Assembly: GCF_032911225.1 (NCBI RefSeq)
Contig: NZ_CP136600.1
Location: 3,596,001-3,660,000 of the forward strand
Length of the DNA stretch: 64,000 bases
Direction of reading: 5' to 3'
DNA from: Thalassotalea fonticola
Lineage (GTDB): Bacteria; Pseudomonadota; Gammaproteobacteria; Enterobacterales; Alteromonadaceae
Shown here: positions 28,192-36,761 of the stretch, piece after piece
How positions within the stretch are numbered: the first letter of the stretch is position 1
Layout: each line of letters starts with the position of its first letter
Made by a program: the position numbers and the translations under genes
Notes under the pieces: generated by a model
What the model was told of the DNA's origin: nothing
The model's database searches: none
The model's input: the letters and a program-made list of their open reading frames with translations, nothing else

Positions 28192-29646
28192 TCAGTCGCT
28201 GGCGATAGCTTTTTCTACTTCCGCTTGCATGTGCTCATGGTTGTAGAAAACATCGTTATGTTCTAGTGCATAGGCTTTTAACGCTGTAGCCATAAAGTGA
28301 ACAACAGCACGATATTTAATGTCGGTGTAATAGTTAATTAACTCATCGGGGTCGTTTTCCAAATCAAACAACCATGGCTCACCTTCAGGGTTAAAGACTA
28401 GTTTGTAGCGATCAGATATTGCGGTGATCCAGCCTTCGCCGGTTTTTGATGATTGGCGCATAAAGGCAAGATCTTGCCATTCCTGGCAATTTTCAGGGTC
28501 CATTAATAATGGTGAAGCATCACGGCCGTCTTCGTTACCACTGGCTGCTATGCCGGCTAGTCCCAATAGCGTTTGCTGAAAATCAACTGTGGTAAGTGCT
28601 TGAGTTACTACAGTTTTTGCAGGAATCTTCTCTGGATAATAAACCAAGAAAGGAATACGTGCTGAACCTTCAAAAGGTACACCTTTGTTCTGGCGAGCAT
28701 GTTCACCTTTTAAGTCTCCATGATCTGAGGTAAAGACGATTATGGTGTTATCAAGCAGTTGCAACTGTTCTAACTTGCTATATAACTGCGCCATTTTATC
28801 GTCAATGAGCTTGATCATGCCGTAATATCCCTGCATTGAATTGGATTTTGAAGCAGGTTGACCCCAAATTGGCGCATCGGCAGGATCGACATTCATCGTA
28901 TGGGGTAAGCTAAATTCAACACTCTCGTACATAGTGTCATAAGGCGTTCGTACGGAGTCGGGTCCATGCGGGTCACCTAAACTTAGCATCATTGCAAAAG
29001 GCTTAGCTTTATTCAATTCGATAAAATCAAACATTTTATTAAACAGGTAATCGGTAGAAAAAGACGTTTCATCGGCAGCACTTGCGCCTCCATCAGCTAC
29101 TTTAGGTCCATCAACTGTATCTTCAAATATCTTCCAATGACCTCTATTAAACATATAACGATTGTCGTCAAAACCAAATTGACGCTCTGGTGCCCATTGT
29201 GGTTTGCCACTACCATCTAAATGCCACTTACCAATGTAGCCCGTGGCATAGCCACTTTCTTTTAATACTTGCGCAAAAGTAATGGCATCGCCACGAAGTG
29301 GTTCGTTATTTTGTACTGCATGATTATTTTGTGGGTACATGCCGGTGACGAATGCACCACGTGATGGTGTACAAACGGGCGCAGCAGCATAGAAACTAGT
29401 GGCAATAGCTCCATTGTCTGCTAACCAATCAATGTTTGGTGTTTCTACTACAGTATCACCCCACATTTTAGCCTGTTGTTCGACTAGTCCCTGCCGATAT
29501 GCACCGAGCGTGCGAAAATTGTGCTCATCGGTCATAACAATAATGACATTAGGCTGAACTGTTTGCTCTGCAGCTGTTACGGGGTGAATGCATAAGATGG
29601 TTGTAATAGCTAAAAACAATCGTTGCATCAAGCTTGTTTTGTTCAT
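28192..29646 (-). CDS. Secreted S1-type sulfatase (CTPSR), tandem paralogue 1
   Basis: A 484-residue sulfatase with a signal peptide (to about residue 26), the metal site MTDEHNFRTLGAY, the catalytic Cys92 in CTPSRGAFVTG, GKWHLDG and FTSDHGDLKGEH. It is closely similar along its whole length to the next gene (29883), so the two arose by tandem duplication. It has its own promoter (29733-29761) behind a terminator, so the pair can be expressed separately. Substrate is unassigned. Confidence 0.93.
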   Translation of the reverse strand: MNKTSLMQRLFLAITTILCIHPVTAAEQTVQPNVIIVMTDEHNFRTLGAYRQGLVEQQAKMWGDTVVETPNIDWLADNGAIATSFYAAAPVCTPSRGAFVTGMYPQNNHAVQNNEPLRGDAITFAQVLKESGYATGYIGKWHLDGSGKPQWAPERQFGFDDNRYMFNRGHWKIFEDTVDGPKVADGGASAADETSFSTDYLFNKMFDFIELNKAKPFAMMLSLGDPHGPDSVRTPYDTMYESVEFSLPHTMNVDPADAPIWGQPASKSNSMQGYYGMIKLIDDKMAQLYSKLEQLQLLDNTIIVFTSDHGDLKGEHARQNKGVPFEGSARIPFLVYYPEKIPAKTVVTQALTTVDFQQTLLGLAGIAASGNEDGRDASPLLMDPENCQEWQDLAFMRQSSKTGEGWITAISDRYKLVFNPEGEPWLFDLENDPDELINYYTDIKYRAVVHFMATALKAYALEHNDVFYNHEHMQAEVEKAIASD

Positions 29647-29732
29647 GATTAAATTGTAATCCTGTGTCGATTTATAAGTCTATGGCGTCTAATTTTTTGT
29701 ACGACTACACATTATTTCTAAATGCCAGTCTA

Positions 29733-29782
29733 TTTATAGCGTAAATACAGTTCGAAATCAATCGTAGCTTTCGTACGGTTTC
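29733..29782 (-). promoter_or_regulatory. Promoter for the 28192-29646 sulfatase with a weak operator
   Basis: On the minus strand TTGATT (29761-29756) and TATAAA (29738-29733) are 17 bp apart, a good sigma70 match. Seven base pairs upstream, GAAACCGTACGAAAG (29782-29768) agrees with the operator consensus at 12 of 15 positions. Confidence 0.5.
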
Positions 29783-29833
29783 GGCTCGGGTTGGCTATAG
29801 ATAATTGATTTGTTGTTTTATTTAGGTGAGTAG

Positions 29834-29860
29834 TAAAAAAATACCCGCCGAAGCGGGTAT
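29834..29860 (-). terminator. Terminator after the 29883-31391 sulfatase
   Basis: A perfect 8-bp stem ATACCCGC/GCGGGTAT with CGAA loop (29841-29860) is followed on the minus strand by a seven-T run. Confidence 0.9.
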
Positions 29861-29882
29861 TAAAGGGAGTAGCAGAATAAAT

Positions 29883-31391
29883 TTATTTTGCGTTTATCGC
29901 TGAGTTTACTTGCTTGGTCATATGTTCGTTATCAAGGAGGAAAATATCATTGCGTTGCATCGCATAGTTTTTCATCTCGGTTGCCATAAAGCGAACCTGT
30001 TCTTTATAAGCAGGTTGTTTGTAGAAGTTAATTAACTCGTCCGGATCTTTTTCCAAGTCGAATAACCAAGGTTCACCTTCTGGGTTGTATACCAGCTTAT
30101 AGCGCTCGGTAATAGCTGTTAGCCATCCCTCTCCGGTCTTAGATGATTGACGCATAAAGGCGATGTCTTGCCATTGTTTACTGGCATCTTTTACTTTGCT
30201 AAGTAGAGGCGTAGCATCGCGACCTTCTTCATTGCCGCTTGGATTAACCCCTATTAAGCCTAGTAGAGTTTGTTGAAAATCTACTGTCGTTAATGCTTGA
30301 GGTATCACTGTTTTTGCTGGGATTTTACTTGGGTAGTAGACTAAAAATGGAATACGTGCAGAGCCTTCAAACGGATTGCCCTTATTTTGACGACCATGCT
30401 CCCCTTTTAAATCACCGTGATCTGAAGTGAAAACAATGATGGTATTTTCCATCAAGTTTTCATGACGAAGTTCTGCGTATAAACGTGCCATACTATCGTC
30501 AATTAACTTAACCATGCCATAGTAATTTTTCATGTTAGGCGCTTTTTTACTGCCACTTGGCTGAGCCCAAATAGGTGCTTTATCTGCATCAACTAGTTGT
30601 GTACGAGGTCGTTGAAATTCGATATCTTGGTACATTGTATCGTAAGGTGAACGTACAGTATCTGGGCCATGCGGATCACTCAAACTTAACATCATCAAAA
30701 ACGGCTTATCTCTGTTGGTGTCAATAAAGTTGATCACTTTGCCAAATTGGTAATCAGTGGAAAATGATCTGGAATCAGCACCTTTTGCACTATATGTTGG
30801 TTTGCCTTTTTCGTTTGTTGCAGCAATTTTTGAGCCAGTTTCAGTATCGACAAACTGCTTCCAATGGCCACGGTTATACATATAACGATTATCGTCAAAA
30901 CCAAAGCTGCGTTCAGGAGCCCAGAGTGGTTTAGCACCGCCGTCTAAGTGCCACTTACCAATATAACCAGTAGCATAGCCTTTATCTTTTAATATATGAG
31001 CAAAAGTAATAGCGTCTTCACGTAACGGTACATTGTTTTGCACGGCACCATTATTTTGTGGGTACATGCCAGAGAAAAACGACCCACGTGCTGGTGTACA
31101 TACAGGTGCAGAAGAATAGAAGCTTGTGGCTATGGCGCCATTATCGGCTAACCAATCTATATTTGGTGTTTCAACAACTTCTTTGCCCCACATTTCACCC
31201 TGCTCTTTACTCATCAGCTTGCGATAAGCTCCTAAGGTGCGAAAGTTATGCTCATCGGTCATAATTACCACCACGTTCGGCCTTTCAGCTTTGTCCTTTT
31301 CAGAACGCTTACTTGCTGCAAAAGCTGAACTAAGTAAACTTGTCGTAACAAGCGTAGTAATCGTACAGGATAAAATTATCTTTTTGATCAT
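29883..31391 (-). CDS. Secreted S1-type sulfatase (CTPAR), tandem paralogue 2
   Basis: A 502-residue sulfatase with a signal peptide (to about residue 25, AFA), MTDEHNFRTLGAY, the catalytic Cys98 in CTPARGSFFSG, GKWHLDGG and FTSDHGDLKGEH. It differs from its neighbour by an insertion with a KGKPTYSAKG-like stretch near residue 200. It is preceded by a full operator box at 31469-31483 and ended by a strong terminator, so is monocistronic. Duplication followed by divergence suggests recognition of different sulfate positions or backbones. Confidence 0.93.
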   Translation of the reverse strand: MIKKIILSCTITTLVTTSLLSSAFAASKRSEKDKAERPNVVVIMTDEHNFRTLGAYRKLMSKEQGEMWGKEVVETPNIDWLADNGAIATSFYSSAPVCTPARGSFFSGMYPQNNGAVQNNVPLREDAITFAHILKDKGYATGYIGKWHLDGGAKPLWAPERSFGFDDNRYMYNRGHWKQFVDTETGSKIAATNEKGKPTYSAKGADSRSFSTDYQFGKVINFIDTNRDKPFLMMLSLSDPHGPDTVRSPYDTMYQDIEFQRPRTQLVDADKAPIWAQPSGSKKAPNMKNYYGMVKLIDDSMARLYAELRHENLMENTIIVFTSDHGDLKGEHGRQNKGNPFEGSARIPFLVYYPSKIPAKTVIPQALTTVDFQQTLLGLIGVNPSGNEEGRDATPLLSKVKDASKQWQDIAFMRQSSKTGEGWLTAITERYKLVYNPEGEPWLFDLEKDPDELINFYKQPAYKEQVRFMATEMKNYAMQRNDIFLLDNEHMTKQVNSAINAK

Positions 31392-31468
31392 GTCATCTAC
31401 TCATTTATCAGTATTGTGAAAACGTTAAATTAGTTATAACCCAAAAGTAAGCTAATAACAATTTAATT

Positions 31469-31483
31469 CTTTCACTTGCTTTC
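31469..31483 (-). promoter_or_regulatory. AgaR-type operator before sulfatase 29883-31391
   Basis: On the minus strand GAAAGCAAGTGAAAG, a full match to the shared box. AAGTGA within it and TAGCTT 17 bp on form a weak promoter, with the box again on the -35. Confidence 0.7.
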
Positions 31484-31581
31484 GTTTTTACAAGATCTTT
31501 ACAATTTAATTGTTTGCTAAGGTTTGTGGGACGTGTCGGGTTGGAGTGACTACACATAATTGTGTAATCACTATTGATGTT

Positions 31582-31633
31582 ATACCAATCTACATAAGTA
31601 TATAGTCAACTCATTCGTTATGCAGGTTGGTAT
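31582..31633. repeat. Short ATACCA inverted-repeat element
   Basis: A 52-bp palindromic element. ATACCAATCTACATAA at the left and its complement at the right agree at 14 of 16 positions. The same ends occur on the larger element at 34899-35060. It may also act as a hairpin between two genes. Confidence 0.6.
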
Positions 31634-31657
31634 TAGATGGCAAGCAATCGCTTAAAG

Positions 31658-33157
31658 CTATTCGCTTGCATCATTTTTTACTTTATAGCCATCAAAATCC
31701 CAGCGTTCCAGGCTCGCTGGCGATCTGTTTGTTAAAGCTGCTTTGATTTTAGCAACCACGTCTGGGTGTTTGCTGGCAACGTCATTGTTTTCGCTAATGT
31801 CGGTTGATAAGTCAAAAAGCTGAATAGGCGCATTAGGATCTTGCTTCAAATTGGTACGAATACCTTTCCATTTACCCATGCGGATTGCTTGTTGGCCACC
31901 TTTTTCTGGGTATTCCCATAACAGGTACTCATGTTGCTGTTGTTCGCCTTTACCCAACAGAGTAGGCGCGATAGAAATACCGTCAGTATCTTCATTGGCT
32001 TTTACACCAATTAAATCAGCAAAAGTTGCCATCATGTCATATTGTGCAGAAATTAGATCAGAACTTTGCCCAGGCAATATTTTCCCTTTCCAGTAAGCAA
32101 TGAACGGCGCGCGAATGCCACCTTCATACAAATCCATTTTTACGCCACGAAATGGCTTGGCACTTTCAAAAAACTCAGAATCTGAACCGCCATTAAAAGT
32201 TGGGCCATTGTCACTGGTGAAGATAATTAGGGTGTTATCTTCTATGCCATTCTTTTTCAGAGCAGCAAGCATTTGACCAACATAATCGTCTAATAAGGTT
32301 ACCATGCCAGCATAAGCTGCGCGTGGGGTTTGATGTGGGAAGTAACCTTTATTGCCAATATATGGCGTTTCATCAAAGGCACCGTCATATTTAGCCAAAG
32401 CTTGCTCAGGTAACTGCAGGGCCGCATGTGGGATTGGTGTTGGAAAATACAAGAAAAACGGTTTGTCGGCCTTAGCATTGCTGTTAATAAAGTTAATCGC
32501 TTCATCAGCCATTAAATCACCGCTAAACTCTTTGCCTTTAAAAGCAGCATAGCTCTTTGGATCATTAACGGCATCGCTTTTAACGTTACCCTTTTTGATC
32601 ATTTCAGGATTATCTAGCTCAACAAACTCACGATTTTTTACTAAATATGTTGGGTAATAATTGTGCGCGTGGCGCTGATCAAGGTAACCATAAAACAAAT
32701 CAAAGCCATGGTCATTTGGATGGCCAGTACCAACCATGCCGCCTAGTCCCCACTTCCCAATGGCTGCAGTAGCATAACCTTGCTCTTTGAACATATCGGC
32801 AATGGTACGCGTATCTGGTAAAGGGTGATTGCCGCGCATACGGCCTTTGTTACCATCGCCAGTGTTGCCACGAACATGAGCGTTACCAGAGTGTTTGCCT
32901 TCAATAAATGTTGAACGTGAAGGCGCACATACAGCACTGCCCGAGTAATGTTGGGTAAACTGTATCCCTTCTTTTGCCAGGTTATCAATATTCGGCGTTT
33001 TAATTTTTGTTTGCCCGTACGCGCCGAGTTCGCTATAGCCCAAATCGTCAGCCAATATATAAATAATATTTGGCGCTTGCGTGGCTTTATTGTCCGCACA
33101 TGCAGATACACTGAGTAAGCAAGCGGCAATTGTGGATAATGCTGTTAATGTTTTCAT
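31658..33157 (-). CDS. S1-type sulfatase lipoprotein (CAPSR)
   Basis: A 499-residue sulfatase. ATG 33157 is chosen because it opens a lipoprotein signal (LLSVSAC, Cys20) with GGAAC upstream; an in-frame start at 33247 would overlap pgi. Marks are ILADDLGYSELGAYG, catalytic Cys77 in CAPSRSTFIEG, GKWGLGG and FTSDNGP. The lipobox suggests membrane anchoring in the periplasm, unlike most other sulfatases here. It lies 16 bp after pgi, so is co-transcribed with it. Confidence 0.93.
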   Translation of the reverse strand: MKTLTALSTIAACLLSVSACADNKATQAPNIIYILADDLGYSELGAYGQTKIKTPNIDNLAKEGIQFTQHYSGSAVCAPSRSTFIEGKHSGNAHVRGNTGDGNKGRMRGNHPLPDTRTIADMFKEQGYATAAIGKWGLGGMVGTGHPNDHGFDLFYGYLDQRHAHNYYPTYLVKNREFVELDNPEMIKKGNVKSDAVNDPKSYAAFKGKEFSGDLMADEAINFINSNAKADKPFFLYFPTPIPHAALQLPEQALAKYDGAFDETPYIGNKGYFPHQTPRAAYAGMVTLLDDYVGQMLAALKKNGIEDNTLIIFTSDNGPTFNGGSDSEFFESAKPFRGVKMDLYEGGIRAPFIAYWKGKILPGQSSDLISAQYDMMATFADLIGVKANEDTDGISIAPTLLGKGEQQQHEYLLWEYPEKGGQQAIRMGKWKGIRTNLKQDPNAPIQLFDLSTDISENNDVASKHPDVVAKIKAALTNRSPASLERWDFDGYKVKNDASE

Positions 33158-33173
33158 AGTTGTTCCTATGTGT

Positions 33174-34838
33174 TTAAGTATGCTGTAAATTTTGTTTTTT
33201 TTCGATATTTTTAAAGTAACGAAGCAGGTTCGTAGTTGAACAGTCATGATTGGCGCTAATACTATCGGTATCTAACTCTAGGTTAATCTTATGCGCTAAG
33301 CCTTTACCTAGCTCAACCCCCCATTGATCGAAAGAACAGATACCAAGAATAATGCCTTGTACAAAAATTTTGTGTTCATATAAGGCGATTAGCTGGCCTA
33401 AGGTACTGGCGTCAATACGATCGAGTAGTAAAGTATTTGTTGGTCTATTACCTTTATGCACTTTATGGGGAGCAACCATATTGATGTACTCTTCGGTGCG
33501 GCCTTTTGCTTTTAAGTCTTCACGTACTTGCTCTTCGTTTACTCCGGTCATTAATGCCTGAGTTTGTGCAAAAAAGTTGGCCATTAGCGTTTGGTGATGA
33601 TCTTTTACCGGGGTCACGCTTTGTACCGAGCCGATAAAGTCGGCCGGTACTATATTATTGCTTTGGTGCAAATATTGATAAAATGCGTGTTGACCATCTA
33701 TGCCCAGTTGTCCCCAAATAGTAGGTACTGTCGCATAATCTATTGTGTCGCCATGCCAGGTAACAGACTTACCGTTACTTTCCATTTCTGCCTGTTGTAA
33801 ATAAGCGGTGAGCATATGCAATGTTTGGTCATAGGGTAGGATCGCTTGTGATTTGGCACCCAGAAATGTGGTGTTCCACACACTCAATAGCGCCATGATA
33901 ACCGGCATGTTTTTATCTAACGGAGCGTTTTTAAAATGTTCATCCATAGCCTTGGCGCCAGACAATAGTGCCTTAAATTGGTCAAACCCTAAACTTATAG
34001 CAATGGCTAAACCTATGGTTGACCATAAAGAAAATCGACCGCCAACCCAGTCCCACATGGTAAAAATATTGTCACTGTCTATCCCCATTTTTGTTGCATT
34101 TTCGGGTTTTGCGGTTACCGCGACAAAGTGTTTAGCAATGGCTTTGTCATCAAACGAGGCGGACGTTAACCAGTTAATTGCCGTTCGTGCATTAGTGATG
34201 GTTTCAGTTGTGGTAAAAGTTTTAGATGAAACAATAAATAGTACTTTTTGCGGATCAAGCGGTTTAAGCACATTCGCAATTTGCGTGCCGTCAACATTTG
34301 ATACATAGTGAACATTAATGCTGTCGTCACTATAGTTTTGCAGTGCTTCCGTAACCATTTGCGGCCCTAAGTTAGAGCCTCCTACGCCAATATTGACTAC
34401 GTCGGTAATGCGCTTGCCTGAATAGCCTAACCATTGTCCCTGTCGAACTTTATTAACAAAAATTTCCATTTTGTTTAATTGCTGCTGTACTTGCTCACCA
34501 ACATCTATACCTTCAACAATAAGTGGCGTTTTCACGCTGCCTCTAAGGGCACTGTGCAAAACCGCGCGTTGTTCAGTTTTATTGATTTTTTCGCCATTGA
34601 ACATGCTGTCACGCCATTGCGGTAACTCACATTGGTTAGCTAAGGTAATCAGTGTATCGATCACTTCCTGATCAATCAGGTTTTTTGAATAATCGAGCAG
34701 CATGCTGGGCAGCTTGATTGAAAATTTGCTAAAGCGCTGATCATCTGCAGCAAATAAGTCATTCATATGCTTATTTTTGTTTAATACAGCAAGTTGTTTA
34801 AGATGCTTCCAGCTAGCCAAATGTTGGCGACTTGTCAT
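33174..34838 (-). CDS. pgi: Glucose-6-phosphate isomerase
   Basis: A 554-residue Pgi, the full family length, interconverting glucose-6-phosphate and fructose-6-phosphate in the cytoplasm. It has NIGVGGSNLGPQMV, VSSKTFTTTETITNA, GGRFSLWSTIGL, QQAEMESNGKSV with the catalytic Glu, and GQHAFYQYLHQ. It is co-oriented with and 16 bp before a sulfatase, an unusual partner for this housekeeping enzyme. No operator box is found upstream, so it may be constitutive. Confidence 0.97.
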   Translation of the reverse strand: MTSRQHLASWKHLKQLAVLNKNKHMNDLFAADDQRFSKFSIKLPSMLLDYSKNLIDQEVIDTLITLANQCELPQWRDSMFNGEKINKTEQRAVLHSALRGSVKTPLIVEGIDVGEQVQQQLNKMEIFVNKVRQGQWLGYSGKRITDVVNIGVGGSNLGPQMVTEALQNYSDDSINVHYVSNVDGTQIANVLKPLDPQKVLFIVSSKTFTTTETITNARTAINWLTSASFDDKAIAKHFVAVTAKPENATKMGIDSDNIFTMWDWVGGRFSLWSTIGLAIAISLGFDQFKALLSGAKAMDEHFKNAPLDKNMPVIMALLSVWNTTFLGAKSQAILPYDQTLHMLTAYLQQAEMESNGKSVTWHGDTIDYATVPTIWGQLGIDGQHAFYQYLHQSNNIVPADFIGSVQSVTPVKDHHQTLMANFFAQTQALMTGVNEEQVREDLKAKGRTEEYINMVAPHKVHKGNRPTNTLLLDRIDASTLGQLIALYEHKIFVQGIILGICSFDQWGVELGKGLAHKINLELDTDSISANHDCSTTNLLRYFKNIEKKQNLQHT

Positions 34839-34898
34839 AAGTTTTCTCTGTGTTTCATTAGATGGATATGGTTGTTAACGCGTGGTGAGTGATGCCAT

Positions 34899-35060
34899 AT
34901 ACCAGTTCTCTTAATTAAGTGTTCTACTTTTTCATGAGAGAAAAAGGATAAATACAAGGCATGAAATTTAGTAAGTAGTTATTCTACTTATAAATTTTAT
35001 AACGCTGTAGTTATTCATTTTAACCATTAAAAATGACCAGTTAGTTATGAGGATTGGTAT
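34899..35060. repeat. MITE-like ATACCA element (162 bp)
   Basis: The terminal inverted repeat ATACCAGTTCTCTTAATTAA agrees with the complement of the right end at 16 of 20 positions. The interior is AT-rich and non-coding. The ends match the short element at 31582-31633, indicating one family. It separates pgi from the permease gene. Confidence 0.6.
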
Positions 35061-35090
35061 TAAAGTATGTATCTTCAAACCAGGCAATTC

Positions 35091-35126
35091 AGAATGCATT
35101 CGCTCAATTACGAGCGAATGCATTCT
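35091..35126. terminator. Perfect 15-bp stem hairpin after the permease gene
   Basis: AGAATGCATTCGCTC (35091-35105) is fully complementary to 35112-35126 around AATTAC. It lies 10 bp past the permease stop. T-tracts are poor on the minus strand, so termination efficiency is uncertain. Confidence 0.55.
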
Positions 35127-35135
35127 TTAAAATGG

Positions 35136-36470
35136 TTACTTTTTTGCTGACCATTGCTTGATTTTATGGCCTTTTATCGCATAAAAAAGAATAAAGCCGT
35201 AACAAGGTAGCATGATCCAATAAGAGGCTTGGGCATTGTTGGTAGACTCAGCAAGTGCTCCGTATAGAAGTGGGAAAATAGCACCGCCAGAAATACCCAT
35301 AATCAATAATGCCGAGCCTGAGGCCGTGTGTTTACCCAGATCTTTTAATGCCATAGGCCAAACGGCTGGCCAAACCAAAGCATTGGCAAAACCTAGCAGT
35401 GCGACAAATAACACAGTGTTAGGGATCGCATTAACACCGGTCCAAAAAAACATGCTGTCCCAAATTCCTGTGCTGCTAGTACTGGTGGTGGTAATTAATA
35501 GTGAAAAAAGCAAGCCAAGCAGCGCCGAAGTTACTAAAGCTTTTTCTTGGCTAATCCAACGAGGTATTGCAATCATGCCGATAATGTAAGCAGAAACCAT
35601 AAATGCCATAGTATAAGCCGTTAATTCTCCAAAGTTTTCAACGCCCATTTGTTTACCATAAAGACCAATGGTATCTCCAGCAACAACTTCGGCACCTACA
35701 TAGAAGAATAAGGTGATCACGCCAAGAATTAATTGTGGAAATTGTAAGATGCTTTTCTTATTTCCATGGGCATTGTCAACTGCTTCATCATCAAAAGTAG
35801 GCTCCGGTAGTGGTGAAACTTTTATCGCTAAGGCTAAAACAACTAGCATAACGGCCATAATGATATAAGGCGTAATCAATCTTTCTGAAAGTTCTTGTAA
35901 TTCTAGTAATCGTTGAGCGGTGTCTAGCGAGGCTAGACGCACTTCGTTAAATTGTGACATATCAGTCAATACATATGCGGTAAAAACGATCGGTGCAATA
36001 ATTCCTGCACTTTTATTAAGAATTCCCATCATGCTAATGCGGACAGCAGCTGTTTCGCGTGGTCCAATTAGTACAATGTAAGGGTTGGAAGCGGTTTGTA
36101 GTATGGTTAAACCAGTACCTAAAATAAACAGGGCGGTTAAAAATATACTATACATTTTAGTTTGCGCTGCCGGAATAAAAATTAATGCGCCGATGGCCAT
36201 TACAAATAAGCCAATAACGAGTCCGTTTTTATAGCCTGTTCTTTTTAAAACCGCAGCCATTGGCAGTGCCGTAACTGTATAGGCAATATAAAATACCAAG
36301 GTAACAAAATACGCTTCAATATGGTTCAGTTCACAGGCTATTTGTAAAAACGGTATTAAAGAGCCGTTTAGCCAAGTGACAAAACCAAACATAAAAAACA
36401 AACCACCAATAATAAGCATTGGTACCATACTTGACCTAGGTTTTTCGGATGCTGTAGCGCAAACGTCCAT
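35136..36470 (-). CDS. MFS sugar permease, FucP/NagP type
   Basis: A 444-residue, 12-helix transporter. ATG 36470 has AGGAG upstream; an earlier in-frame start at 36512 lacks one. Family marks include GLFFMFGFVTWLNGSLIPFL, the FYIAYTVTALPMAAVLKRTGYKNG loop, LQTASNPYIVLIGP and the late FANALVWPAVWPMALKDLG. FucP/NagP-type proteins are proton symporters for fucose, glucose or N-acetyl hexosamines. With the GalNAc kinase operon and an operator box at 36556, GalNAc is the likeliest cargo, entering before cytoplasmic phosphorylation. Confidence 0.88.
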   Translation of the reverse strand: MDVCATASEKPRSSMVPMLIIGGLFFMFGFVTWLNGSLIPFLQIACELNHIEAYFVTLVFYIAYTVTALPMAAVLKRTGYKNGLVIGLFVMAIGALIFIPAAQTKMYSIFLTALFILGTGLTILQTASNPYIVLIGPRETAAVRISMMGILNKSAGIIAPIVFTAYVLTDMSQFNEVRLASLDTAQRLLELQELSERLITPYIIMAVMLVVLALAIKVSPLPEPTFDDEAVDNAHGNKKSILQFPQLILGVITLFFYVGAEVVAGDTIGLYGKQMGVENFGELTAYTMAFMVSAYIIGMIAIPRWISQEKALVTSALLGLLFSLLITTTSTSSTGIWDSMFFWTGVNAIPNTVLFVALLGFANALVWPAVWPMALKDLGKHTASGSALLIMGISGGAIFPLLYGALAESTNNAQASYWIMLPCYGFILFYAIKGHKIKQWSAKK

Positions 36471-36555
36471 TATTTTCTCCTGACTAATTTTTGTTGTAAG
36501 AGAGAATTTCACTTAACAAATTTAGTTGTATCTATGGTTTAGTGAAACCGCTCTG

Positions 36556-36570
36556 CTTTCATTTGCTTTC
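36556..36570 (-). promoter_or_regulatory. AgaR-type operator before the permease gene
   Basis: On the minus strand GAAAGCAAATGAAAG, an exact match to the shared box, 86 bp before the permease start. Confidence 0.7.
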
Positions 36571-36637
36571 TGTTTGTAGGGCATTTGTAGCATGTTAGCG
36601 AGGTAAATGCCATGTTAATTTTACTTTAACCTGTTGT

Positions 36638-36652
36638 GAAATGAAATGAAAG
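36638..36652 (+). promoter_or_regulatory. Operator-like box before the PhoD-like gene
   Basis: GAAATGAAATGAAAG matches GAAAGCAAATGAAAG at 13 of 15 positions and faces the PhoD-like gene at 36762. ATGATT about 17 bp further may be the -10. Confidence 0.5.
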
Positions 36653-36761
36653 TGTTATTATGTTGGCGATGATTTTACCAAACACGCGGAATTTTCGTTT
36701 ATTAGCGGCATGCTTTATCATCATTAAAAGCTGCAGAAAACTTCCCCGATAAGAGAGTAAT

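Noticed and set aside
33853..34308. Plus-strand open frame of 151 residues opposite pgi
   Set aside because: It is the antisense shadow of a conserved gene with all Pgi motifs on the other strand.
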